64,000 nt of DNA from Pseudomonas alliivorans (lineage in GTDB: Bacteria; Pseudomonadota; Gammaproteobacteria; Pseudomonadales; Pseudomonadaceae), in the NCBI RefSeq assembly GCF_017826695.1, contig NZ_JAFFZW010000008.1, positions 202,936 to 266,935 on the forward strand. Direction: 5' to 3'. Both the position numbers and the translations under genes were made by a program. The notes under the pieces were generated by a model that ran no database searches, was not told the DNA's origin, and saw nothing but the letters and a program-made list of their open reading frames with translations. Shown one piece after another: positions 8,497-17,076 of the stretch (position 1 is its first letter; each line of letters starts with the position of its first letter).

Positions 8497-9232
8497 CATC
8501 TCTCTCCAGGCGAGCCGTAAACTCAGCCGATAGCGGACGGTTCGTGACCAGGGTTGTGATTGCACTGAACGGCAGGGTGTTAACAAAAATCCGGTGACCG
8601 AACTTGCCGTCGTCGGCGAGGATCACACGCTGCCGGGAATGCTTGACCAGCGTGCGCCGCAACATGGCTTCCGGCTCGTGGTAATCCATCAGGCCTTGTT
8701 CGAGATCGATGGCGCCGATGCCCATGAACGCGATGTCGTAATTGAACTGGCTGGCGAACGCCAGCGTGTGCGGGCCGATCAATGCGTTGTCGTTGCGGCG
8801 CACGTCTCCGGGAGCGACCAGTACCTGGTTGTCGCTTTGATGGGTCACCACCTGCGCGATGTCCAGCGAGTTGGTGATGATCCTCAAGCGGCTGAATCGG
8901 GACAGCGTTTGCGCCAGTGCGAGCGTCGAGGTGCCGGTGTCCAGAAACAGCACCATGCCATCAGCAATCAAGCCTGCCGCCTTATTGGCGATACTCGCCT
9001 TGGCTTGCGGTTTCATGCGACTGCGAACCTGCAACGGCGGCTCGTCATTCAACTGCGGCAGAATCGCTCCGCCGTGGATGCGCCGCAGCTTGCCCATCTC
9101 TTCCAGATACTTGAAGTCGCGGCGAATGGTCTCTTCCGACACATAAAGCGACTGTGCGAGCTCGGACGCCTTGACTCGCTGTTGCTGGGCCAACAGGCGC
9201 ATGATTTCGTCCAGACGAGGCTGATTGAGCAT
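8474..9232 (-). CDS. DeoR-family transcriptional regulator inside the amidase operon
   Basis: About 252 residues. It begins MLNQPRLDEIMRLLAQQQRV with a DeoR helix-turn-helix (SELAQSLYVSEETIRRDF), followed by the sugar-phosphate-isomerase-like effector domain (DTGTSTLALAQ, GIGAIDLEQGLMDY, ADDGKFG). An alternative start at 9319 overlaps the amidase stop as ATGA and would add 29 poorly conserved residues. DeoR-type effectors are usually phosphorylated metabolites, which fits an operon encoding two kinases. It probably autoregulates the operon. Confidence 0.85.
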   Translation of the reverse strand: MLNQPRLDEIMRLLAQQQRVKASELAQSLYVSEETIRRDFKYLEEMGKLRRIHGGAILPQLNDEPPLQVRSRMKPQAKASIANKAAGLIADGMVLFLDTGTSTLALAQTLSRFSRLRIITNSLDIAQVVTHQSDNQVLVAPGDVRRNDNALIGPHTLAFASQFNYDIAFMGIGAIDLEQGLMDYHEPEAMLRRTLVKHSRQRVILADDGKFGHRIFVNTLPFSAITTLVTNRPLSAEFTARLERDDVDILYA

Positions 9233-9315
9233 GGGGCTGACATTCCGTTGTGAAGAAAGGCGTTCAGTGTACCCATCTGTCTTCAGCTGCTGATGGCTGC
9301 TCATGTCGGGCGTGC

Positions 9316-10743
9316 TCATTGCGCAAGCATCGGTGGCAAATGTTGATCCCAGGGCGAAATCGCCTCGAAGGCCGCGCAGAATTGCAGAACACCACCCTCT
9401 GCGAAGCGCGGTCCGACCACTTGCAGACCGATGGGCAGCCCGCCCGGGGCAAAGCCACAGGGAATGGTTGCCGCCGGGTTTCCCGACAAGTTGAAGGGAT
9501 AGGTAAAGGGCGTCCAGCGAGCCCATGGCACGGCGCCTTCCTGATCAGCGAAGTCGGCCGGTGCGACTTCATCGGCATCAAAGGGCAGAACGGGAAGTGT
9601 CGGCATGATCAGCAGATCGTAATCGTCGAACAGCGCGTGTACCCGACTGGCGAAAGCGGCACGCTGTTCGACGGCACGCAGATAACCAGCGAGATCGTAG
9701 CGGGCCGACTGCGCGATCAGCCGGGCGAAACCGGGATCCAGCGCTTCCAGTCGGTCCGCCAGCGCACCCCCGTATACGATGCCGCGCCCGCCCACCCATA
9801 GCGTTTCAAAAGTGGCCAACGGGTCCGGCCAATCAAGCGCAAGGGTGCTCACGTCTACTGACAGGTTTGCGGCGATCCTTTCGACAGCAGCGTCGACTAC
9901 GGTCGCGATAACCGGATCGACAGGCGTGTTGAACAGCGTCGGGACGTAAGCGATGCGCAGCGGACCAAGCGGCTCGTCGCAGCGGGCCAGATAAGATTCT
10001 GTGGGTGCCGGGAGCGCCTGATGGTCCAGCGGATGCGGCCCTGAAAGAATGTCGAACAACAGCGCAGAATCGCGTACGGTTCGGGTCATCGGGCCTGCAT
10101 GGCTGAGCATTTCGGTCGCGGACCATGGCCATGTGGGAATTCGTCCCAGTGACCCCTTGAGGGCGAATATTCCGCAGAACGAACCGGGAATTCTCACCGA
10201 CCCGCCGCCGTCCGACCCAAGAGACGCTGGAACCATTCGCGCCGCAACCGAAATCGCAGACCCCGAGCTGGAGCCGCCACTGGTCAGCGTCGGATTCCAA
10301 GGTGTACGACCGTTGCCGAAAAGCCGCGAGGTGCTCGCCCCCGTCCAGCCGAACTCGGTGGTCGCTGTTTTGCCGAGAATGATGGCGCCTGCGCTTTTCA
10401 GGCGCTGAATGATGGGCGCGTCCTTGAGCGGGACAGTGTCCAGACTGGTCAACGACCCTTTGGTGGTCCGCAGACCTGCCGTGGAGAACAGATCCTTGAT
10501 GCCGAACGGAATGCCGTGCAGCGGCCCGCGAATGCGGCCGCCGCCCGCCTCGTCATCCTGACGACGCGCCTGTTCAAGCGCAGCGTCTGCATAAACATCA
10601 CCGAATGCATTCAATGTGTGATTGTGGGTTTTGACCGCTTCAAGGCTCGCTTCGACCAATGCCACAGACGTGATCGCTCCCGCGTCCAACTGCTCGCGGG
10701 CCTGAATCACGGTGGGCATGGAGAAGCGCTTTGACTCAATCAA
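9316..10743 (-). CDS. amidase-signature family amidase
   Basis: The 475-residue protein has a complete Ser-cisSer-Lys triad: K83 in FGIKD, cis-S158 in SGGSSSGS, and nucleophile S182 in SDGGGSVRIPGS. Amidase-signature enzymes hydrolyse carboxamides to acid and ammonia. It is the first gene of the minus-strand operon that continues with DeoR, the M20 hydrolase, kinases and symporter, and the 220 bases before it should contain the operon promoter. GatA is unlikely because the gene stands in a catabolic operon without gatB or gatC. Confidence 0.88.
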   Translation of the reverse strand: MIESKRFSMPTVIQAREQLDAGAITSVALVEASLEAVKTHNHTLNAFGDVYADAALEQARRQDDEAGGGRIRGPLHGIPFGIKDLFSTAGLRTTKGSLTSLDTVPLKDAPIIQRLKSAGAIILGKTATTEFGWTGASTSRLFGNGRTPWNPTLTSGGSSSGSAISVAARMVPASLGSDGGGSVRIPGSFCGIFALKGSLGRIPTWPWSATEMLSHAGPMTRTVRDSALLFDILSGPHPLDHQALPAPTESYLARCDEPLGPLRIAYVPTLFNTPVDPVIATVVDAAVERIAANLSVDVSTLALDWPDPLATFETLWVGGRGIVYGGALADRLEALDPGFARLIAQSARYDLAGYLRAVEQRAAFASRVHALFDDYDLLIMPTLPVLPFDADEVAPADFADQEGAVPWARWTPFTYPFNLSGNPAATIPCGFAPGGLPIGLQVVGPRFAEGGVLQFCAAFEAISPWDQHLPPMLAQ

Positions 10744-10922
10744 TGTGGATGCTCCGGCAAGTCGTGGGCATATCGCCCAGGCCAGCGCATTACTGATCAG
10801 GTGGTAAAAACCGTCAAGTGGAAAATGTTGTTTTTGTTGTATTTATGGACTTTAAATTTGTAACAGCACCGCTGGAGTGCGAAAAAACACATCATTTCCG
10901 GGCTACGCCCAACGCTGGGGCA

Positions 10923-10960
10923 GAAAAAGGGCTTGCCCGTTTGCCGGTTTCAAGCCCAAA
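10923..10960 (-). terminator. intrinsic terminator after the SulP gene
   Basis: On the minus strand GGGCTTG and CAAGCCC form a stem with a GC-containing loop and are followed by TTTTTC, immediately after the SulP stop codon. This separates the SulP transcript from the amidase operon. Confidence 0.7.
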
Positions 10961-10964
10961 AATC

Positions 10965-12452
10965 TCAATGCTTCATTAATGAATCGATCCCTCCCGGCTT
11001 GTCATGAACCCCGAATCTGTCCACCAGTGTGGCGGTGGCGCTGTTCATGCCAATCACATCCACTGCGATACCGGCGCTTCTCAGTTTCAACACCACCTTG
11101 TCCAGCGCGGCCACGGCGGTGATGTCCCAGAAGTGCGCGTCCCTCAGGTCGATGGTCAGGGTGCCGAGCGATTCCTTGAGATCGAACGAGCGAGCGAATC
11201 GGTCTGCGGAACCGAAAAACACCTGGCCGGTGACGTAGTAGGTGCGGTGGCTGTACTCGGGATCCCGCTTCGAGCTGACATCGAGGTAATAAGCCATTTG
11301 GTTGGCAAAAAACATTGCCGCCAACAGCGTTCCGGCTACGACCCCATAGGCAAGGTTGTGCGTGGCGACGACCACAATGACGGTGACAATCATGACCAGA
11401 TTGGTGGAGAGCGGATACTGACGCAGGTTGCGAATCGAGCCCCAACTGAAGGTGCTGATGGACACCATGATCATCACCGCGACCAGCGCTGCCATGGGAA
11501 TACGAGCCAGCCAGTCACCGAGGAAGATCATCATCGCCAGCAGCGAAACACCGGCACTCAGCGTGGACAGGCGGGTTCTGCCGCCAGACTTCACGTTGAT
11601 CATCGACTGACCGATCATGGCGCAACCGGCCATGCCACCGATCAGTCCGCTGGCGATGTTGGCGACGCCCTGCCCTTTGCACTCGCGGTTCCTGTCGCTG
11701 GACGTGTCGGTCAGGTCGTCGACGATGGTGGCCGTCATCATCGACTCCAGCAACCCGACAACCGCCAGCGCCGCCGAGTACGGCAGCACGATCAGCAACG
11801 TATCGAGCGTCAGTGGCACGTCCGGCCAGAGGAAGACCGGCAGGCTGTCGGGCAACGACCCCATGTCGCCGACCGTGTGAATCTTCAGCCCCATGAACAC
11901 CGATATCGCGGTGAGCACCAGAATGCACACCAGCGGCGAAGGCAACAGCGTGCCGATCACCGGAATCCGTGGCAGCAGATAGATGATCGCCAGGCCGCCG
12001 ACCGTCATGGCGTACACCACCCAGGTGACGTTGGTGAGCTCCGGCAGTTGCGCCAGAAAGATCAGGATGGCCAGCGCATTGACGAAGCCGGTCACGACCG
12101 AACGCGACACGAAGCGCATCAGTTCGCCCAGCCGCAGATAACCCGCCACGATCTGCAAAACCCCGCAGACCAGCGTGGCAGCCAACAGGTATTGCAACCC
12201 ATGGTCCCTGACCAGATTCACCATGAGTAGCGCCATCGCACCGGTGGCAGCGGAGATCATCGCAGGGCGACCGCCTACAAACGCGATGACCGTACAGATA
12301 CAGAAAGAGGCGTAAAGCCCGACACGGGGATCGACCCCGGCAATGATGGAAAAAGCGATGGCTTCGGGAATGAGGGCCATCGCAACCACGAGGCCCGCCA
12401 GTACGTCGGCCCGGACATTCGATAGCCAGGCAGCCTTGATATTTTCAAGCAT
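10965..12452 (-). CDS. SulP-family anion transporter with STAS domain
   Basis: About 495 residues. It starts MLENIKAAWLSNVRADVLAG and shows the SulP hallmark LVVAMALIPEAIAFSIIAGVDP in the first helices. Ten or more membrane helices follow, then a shortened C-terminal STAS domain (LTIDLRDAHFWDITAVAALD). SulP carriers move sulfate, bicarbonate or dicarboxylates. The ATG at 12452 is preferred over upstream options because GGTGAA precedes it. There is no carbonic anhydrase or sulfate-assimilation neighbour to decide the substrate, so the transported anion is left open. Confidence 0.87.
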   Translation of the reverse strand: MLENIKAAWLSNVRADVLAGLVVAMALIPEAIAFSIIAGVDPRVGLYASFCICTVIAFVGGRPAMISAATGAMALLMVNLVRDHGLQYLLAATLVCGVLQIVAGYLRLGELMRFVSRSVVTGFVNALAILIFLAQLPELTNVTWVVYAMTVGGLAIIYLLPRIPVIGTLLPSPLVCILVLTAISVFMGLKIHTVGDMGSLPDSLPVFLWPDVPLTLDTLLIVLPYSAALAVVGLLESMMTATIVDDLTDTSSDRNRECKGQGVANIASGLIGGMAGCAMIGQSMINVKSGGRTRLSTLSAGVSLLAMMIFLGDWLARIPMAALVAVMIMVSISTFSWGSIRNLRQYPLSTNLVMIVTVIVVVATHNLAYGVVAGTLLAAMFFANQMAYYLDVSSKRDPEYSHRTYYVTGQVFFGSADRFARSFDLKESLGTLTIDLRDAHFWDITAVAALDKVVLKLRSAGIAVDVIGMNSATATLVDRFGVHDKPGGIDSLMKH

Positions 12453-12789
12453 TGATTCACCCATGCAGGCACGGCATGACGCGCAGCGGCGGGCGCTGGG
12501 CGATGCAGATGCGTCTGTTTTCAGTGGTGTTGAATGATGTGCTGCGGCCAACAATCAGGCACAGCAGAAAGAGACCGCAACCAGAGAGCGGCCAGGGTGT
12601 TGCGAGGGGGGCGTAGCGCTAAGGCGGCGTAGGCAGCCAGTTGGAACGGGACAAGGTATTTTCCTTCGTCAGATCACAGATTGACCGACGGGATGATAAC
12701 CCTCACAGGAAGCAGGGACAACCTGTCGACTGAACGCACTTGCCTCCAGGGGCCGGGAGACAGTTTACGGTAGGCGGCCACCAAGGGGA
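12453..12789. other. intergenic stretch upstream of SulP; no convincing gene
   Basis: The open frame that continues upstream of the SulP ATG is rich in Cys, Arg and Ser and looks non-coding. The stretch presumably holds the SulP promoter. No RNA gene or repeat was recognised. Confidence 0.4.
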
Positions 12790-13123
12790 GCGCCGATTAT
12801 CTGCTGGATGTCGACAGCGTGTACAACGTCGGCTGAGTAACTCGAAGGGCGGGCTGATATCGCACATTGTGGACGACACCATAATCCTCGCCAGTGTCGA
12901 TTTCAGTTATGAGGTTTCAGTGAGCCGGTCAGCCGGGGAAGTGTTGCATTTTGGTCAGGCGAAAACCGAACTGTAGCCCGGCGGAGCCATTGGCCAATGG
13001 CAAAATCTCAGGACGGCGACCAGCGTTTTCACTAACAAGAGCAACGCTGGCGTGGAAAACTTCTACGTCGACCTGTTGCCACGTTTTATTGTGGATGACG
13101 TCAAAAACATCCCGTCACGCTGA
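12790..13123 (+). pseudogene. decayed gene remnant, identity unknown
   Basis: Protein-like text is spread over two frames and broken by stops. A stretch reading DYLLDVDSVYNVG ends at a stop near 12837. A second frame then reads GGLISHIVDDTIILASVDFSYEVS up to a stop at 12974-12976, and the same frame continues beyond it as LRTATSVFTNKSNAGVENFY, then VDLLPRFIVDDVKNIPSR to a stop at 13121. The composition of these pieces (hydrophobic/aromatic alternation) looks like real coding sequence. No start codon or ribosome site is convincing. The family was not recognised. Confidence 0.4.
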
Positions 13124-13268
13124 CATCTTGCCCGCCCCCTTCAAGTGTGGATAACCGATCATCCACACTTGCAGCTTCCAAAGGCGTTCTTACCCGGCGG
13201 TGATCGCTCCTTCCGAACGCGGGTGGCTCAGGAATCACCCATTCTCGGACTCACCATGGCCGGCGTTG

Positions 13269-13556
13269 TTACCAGTGCCTGGCAGACGCCTGTCGGTAAC
13301 CCAGACCTGCGACCGGATTCTCGTTCATGGAGATCAGCATGCGCGCTTCGCCAACCAGTTCCGACAGTGCGCGACTCGATACCATCAGATCGAGTTTGAT
13401 TCCCGTCACACAAATGGCGTGGTCCGGGTTCTGGGGGTTGATCAGAGTCAATGTCAAGGAATCACCCTCGGCAGCCTCCCAGGTGCAACGATGAGGTAAC
13501 AGCGCCTGTTCGACCATGTGCTTGATTTCAAGCGTTGAAAGTCTGTATGCGTTCAT
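13269..13556 (-). CDS. DUF1652 protein
   Basis: A 95-residue small soluble protein with the DUF1652 pattern: MNAYRLSTLEIKHMVEQALL, followed by PHRCTW, then LTLINPQNPD, VTGI, and SSRALSELVGEARML. DUF1652 proteins are common in Pseudomonas, often in several copies, and have no established function. An upstream ATG at 13571 would add five residues; the inner one has AGG at a better distance. The gene stands alone, and its upstream stretch (13572-13765) is AT-rich, consistent with a promoter. Confidence 0.75.
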   Translation of the reverse strand: MNAYRLSTLEIKHMVEQALLPHRCTWEAAEGDSLTLTLINPQNPDHAICVTGIKLDLMVSSRALSELVGEARMLISMNENPVAGLGYRQASARHW

Positions 13557-13765
13557 GATTGCCTGCTTCATATAATTTGTAATGGACGGTATTCAGAGAG
13601 CGAGTGTCCGCAGGCGTTCCACATAAATATTTATCAAAACACCCGCTACGTAATGCCGTCTCTATTCCTGTACAAATTATTGAAAGCTGTAACGTTTCCG
13701 TCCAACTTTTGGCCGAGCAAATAGTGATTTTTAGAGTATCTGCTCAATAAATAAGTTTTCTTTTG

Positions 13766-14209
13766 TTACAACTCCAACGTCATTTCGACGCTGTCGATAC
13801 CCTTGCCATGACCGTCATGTCTGAGGCGAGTCACCGAAAAACCCAGGCCGCTGTAAAAGCCCTGAACCAACTGACTGGTGTTGATGTAAGCGTGAGTTAC
13901 GCTCGGGAGCGGCCTCATGAGTTCCAGCCGCGCCAGAGTCAGGAATCGACCCAGACCATTGCCATGCTGATTCCCGGCCACCATGCCCCAGGTGAGTTCG
14001 GCCATCGCCGGATCGGCGAGCATCAGATACCCGCCGCAAGCGAGAACTTCGCCATCGCGTTCCAGAACAAAATAGGAACCCACCGGGTCGAGCAGAAACC
14101 GGGCAAATTTGTCGCGCTCGGACGGGTCGAAAAAGCGTGGCGTGTTGGAGTCGAAAATTTTCAGACAGACATCTCTGTCTGCAAGAAGGTAAGGGCGAAG
14201 CATGTCCAT
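13766..14209 (-). CDS. GNAT-family N-acetyltransferase
   Basis: The 147-residue protein has the GNAT core: a GGYLMLADPAMAELTWGMV central strand, the acetyl-CoA loop NQHGNGLGRFLTLARL, and the C-terminal INTSQLVQGFYSGLGF that forms the last strand and helix. It should transfer an acetyl group to an amine of a small molecule or protein. AAGG precedes the ATG at seven bases. Nothing nearby indicates the substrate. Confidence 0.85.
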   Translation of the reverse strand: MDMLRPYLLADRDVCLKIFDSNTPRFFDPSERDKFARFLLDPVGSYFVLERDGEVLACGGYLMLADPAMAELTWGMVAGNQHGNGLGRFLTLARLELMRPLPSVTHAYINTSQLVQGFYSGLGFSVTRLRHDGHGKGIDSVEMTLEL

Positions 14210-14357
14210 GTGCAGACCTTATCGTTCGATGCTGTAAGACTAATCAGGGGACGGCGTATGAAAAGAATTCGTGCGCCGACCGCAGATGTTGCTGCAGACG
14301 GCGCAGCTCCGAGTGAACGGTGTGTGCCCGCCGCTGAGCGCCAAATCTATCGAGCCG

Positions 14358-15578
14358 TCAGCCAGGCAAACCATCCGCCCGAAGCAGGGTCTCCAGGCAC
14401 TGCTCGGTAATGCCGTAGAACGTCTTGAGTTCCTGTATACGCGCCAGCAGGTGAGCCGGATCGACGGGCTCGGCGCGCTTGACTGCCAGGATCATCTTGT
14501 TCTTGTTGGTGTGCTCCAGCGAAATGAACTCGAACACCTTGGTCTCGTAGCCGCAGGCTTCCAGCAACAGAGCGCGCAGACTGTCGGTGACCATCTCGGC
14601 CTGCTGCCCCATGTGCAGGCCGTACTGCAACATTGGCTTGAGCAGGCTCGGGCTCTGGATCTGCAACCGAATCTGTTTGTGGCAGCAAGGCGAGCACATG
14701 ATGATCGACGCGCCGGAGCGAATACCCATATGAATGGCGTAATCGGTAGCGATGTCGCACGCGTGCAGCGCGATCATCACGTCCAGTTCGCTTGGCGCAA
14801 CGGTGCGCACATCGCCGTGCTTGAAGACCAGCCCCGGATGTTCAAGACGTGCCGCTGCGTTATTGCACAGGGTCACCATGTCCTCGCGCAACTCGACACC
14901 CGTCACCTCGCCCTGTGCCTGCAGCGTGTTGCGCAGATAGTCATGGATGGCGAACGTCAGGTAGCCCTTGCCCGAACCGAAATCCGCGACCTTGACCGGT
15001 TGATCCAGCTTGAGTGGCGAAGACGCCAGGGCGTGCGAAAACACCTCGATGAACTTGTTGATCTGCTTCCATTTGCGCGACATGGCCGGGATCAGCTCAT
15101 GCTGGCGGCTGGTCACGCCAAGATCGGTCAGGAACGGGCGCGTCAGTTCCAGGTAGCGCTTCTTCTCGCGGTCGTGCCCGGCAGCAGGCGCCTCCCGCTC
15201 TTGCTGCGCCTTGCTCTTGAACAGCGTGCTTTTGCCTTTCTTGCTGAATTCCAGCTGCACCTCATCGGTCAGCGACAGCAGGTGCGCGTTCTTGAACGAC
15301 TCGGGAATCAGGCCCGCAATGACATCCACGGCGTCGGCCAGCGGGAAGTTCTTGGTGATGTCGCGGGTCTTGTAGCGGTATACGAAAGACAGGCACGGCT
15401 GCTCGCGGACCGTCAACGGCTTGATGATGACCCGCTGCAACTCGGCCTCACTGCCCACGTATTTGGCCAGCACCAGCTTGATCAGCGAATTCTGGGACAG
15501 GCTGGTGTCGAGCAGACCGAGAAATTGCGCACGATGGTCCTGCGCGGCAGAGGTTGAAGCGGTGGGTGTCACGGACAT
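14358..15578 (-). CDS. SAM-dependent methyltransferase (Methyltransf_32-like)
   Basis: About 406 residues. The SAM-binding motif VADFGSGKGYLTFAIHDYL lies in the middle, followed by EVTGVELREDMV and later ALHACDIATDYAI and MCSPCCHKQIR. This pattern belongs to the class I methyltransferases related to the GSTCD and Methyltransf_32 group, with a long N-terminal extension. Target unknown. The ATG at 15578 is preferred because the longer frame would start with TTG. The gene is single and transcribed away from the toxin genes. Confidence 0.8.
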   Translation of the reverse strand: MSVTPTASTSAAQDHRAQFLGLLDTSLSQNSLIKLVLAKYVGSEAELQRVIIKPLTVREQPCLSFVYRYKTRDITKNFPLADAVDVIAGLIPESFKNAHLLSLTDEVQLEFSKKGKSTLFKSKAQQEREAPAAGHDREKKRYLELTRPFLTDLGVTSRQHELIPAMSRKWKQINKFIEVFSHALASSPLKLDQPVKVADFGSGKGYLTFAIHDYLRNTLQAQGEVTGVELREDMVTLCNNAAARLEHPGLVFKHGDVRTVAPSELDVMIALHACDIATDYAIHMGIRSGASIIMCSPCCHKQIRLQIQSPSLLKPMLQYGLHMGQQAEMVTDSLRALLLEACGYETKVFEFISLEHTNKNKMILAVKRAEPVDPAHLLARIQELKTFYGITEQCLETLLRADGLPG

Positions 15579-15854
15579 CGAAGGGTGCCTCAAGCGTCCC
15601 CGCAGGGACTCGTAAAAGTCAGGCGTACATTTTAAGCGTGCCGGCGGGTGTCAGGCATGACTATTTTCAATTCTGACATGAACGCTCCAGAGGCGACGGC
15701 CGCGCCGCGACTGTAAAAAACGAAATTATCGCCTGTCACTATACAAATATATTAAACAGCCGAAAAAGGCCGTTACAGTGAAACACGCCCACTCAAGGAG
15801 TACCGCACAACCGTCGAGTGAGCCCTTACTGAAACTGCACAAGGAACGTGCACC

Positions 15855-17060
15855 ATGCATGACCCGAAGAGTAAATCTGAAGTACCTGAAAAACCCAAGC
15901 TCACGATAACGCCCACCGAATTCCTGAGGGCCCTGGTGGAAGATGAAAAAAACAATGGCCGGGCGACCGCGCTTATTCTGACCAAAGAAGACATTCTCAG
16001 TATCAAGCGTTACGAAAGACACAGTTTGAACCTGCCCAACACCTTGGAGCGGGTAAAACAACAACTGGGGTTTGCACACAGTGGCATTTCCGGTCTTGAA
16101 CCTCAGGACCTTTTGCTGACTTACCGCGCAATCAACCAACACGCCCAAAGCTGGTCAGCCATCGAGGTTGATATAAAAGCCAAGGGTTTCGACCTTGATC
16201 TGTTTGCCGGAGAGTTTTCCAATCAGGGCAAACAGATTCTGGATTACGTCGACAAAATGGAACTCGCCAGGCAACTCCAGCTGACCGTTGACGATCTGAC
16301 CATTGAAACAGTGAGAAGCCTCTCCCCTGCTCCGCTGACAAAAACAGATAAAACAGTGTGCCTGTCATTGGCTGAAATGCTGAAAAAAATCGCAGTCCAG
16401 ATGGAGGCGCATCGAAAAGCGTCAAAGAAACTGGCCAAAGATATCAAGCAGTTTGCGCACACGCTGACCGTCGACCTCGTGCCTGTCATCAACGACAAAG
16501 TGGCGCTGGCCAACCGATCGGATCTGGACGAGGATCTGATCGCGCTTGAAAAAGAGATTGATCGCCTGACCGTCGATATTGATCAGAAGCATCAGGAATA
16601 CTCGACCACCAGAACTCACATCACGCTGGGACTACTGGGCGGACTTGTCGGGCTTATTGTGACGGACAGCATCTTTGGCGCCCAGGCTGAAGCGATCCGC
16701 AAGGAGAAAAACCGGCTGATCAAAGAAAAGAAGGCCCGGCTGGAAATGCTCGGACAGAAACGTCCACTCGCTGCGGCCATACGCAATCTGGAAATTCTGT
16801 TCGAAGACATGAAGATTCGCATGCTGGATGCTCATCAGAGTGCAGTCAACCTGCAGGATCTCTGGACCATGCTGGCCAAGTATGTCGATAACGCTGCCAC
16901 GCGACTGGCCGATATCAGCGACGATCAAACACTGTTGGACTTTGTATTGGAGTTCAAAAGTGTCGTGACTCCATGGGAAGAGATAAAGGGCATTACCACC
17001 CACCTGCTGCTGACCTTCGAACAGGCACTGGACGAGTTTTCAAACCAACAAAGCAAATAA
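15855..17060 (+). CDS. xaxA: alpha-xenorhabdolysin-family binary toxin subunit A (XaxA/YaxA-like)
   Basis: This 401-residue, largely helical protein is lysine- and glutamate-rich with one central hydrophobic segment at about 256-275 (ITLGLLGGLVGLIVTDSIFG). The fold and order match the A component of XaxAB/YaxAB/PaxAB tail-type alpha-pore-forming toxins. The A subunit helps recruit and activate the B subunit on eukaryotic membranes. There is no signal peptide, as usual for this family. A clear AAGGAA precedes the ATG. The partner subunit follows 16 bases downstream. The codon and base composition are visibly more AT-rich than the flanking genes, suggesting horizontal acquisition. Confidence 0.8.
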   Translation: MHDPKSKSEVPEKPKLTITPTEFLRALVEDEKNNGRATALILTKEDILSIKRYERHSLNLPNTLERVKQQLGFAHSGISGLEPQDLLLTYRAINQHAQSWSAIEVDIKAKGFDLDLFAGEFSNQGKQILDYVDKMELARQLQLTVDDLTIETVRSLSPAPLTKTDKTVCLSLAEMLKKIAVQMEAHRKASKKLAKDIKQFAHTLTVDLVPVINDKVALANRSDLDEDLIALEKEIDRLTVDIDQKHQEYSTTRTHITLGLLGGLVGLIVTDSIFGAQAEAIRKEKNRLIKEKKARLEMLGQKRPLAAAIRNLEILFEDMKIRMLDAHQSAVNLQDLWTMLAKYVDNAATRLADISDDQTLLDFVLEFKSVVTPWEEIKGITTHLLLTFEQALDEFSNQQSK

Positions 17061-17076
17061 CCATAAGGATATGGAC

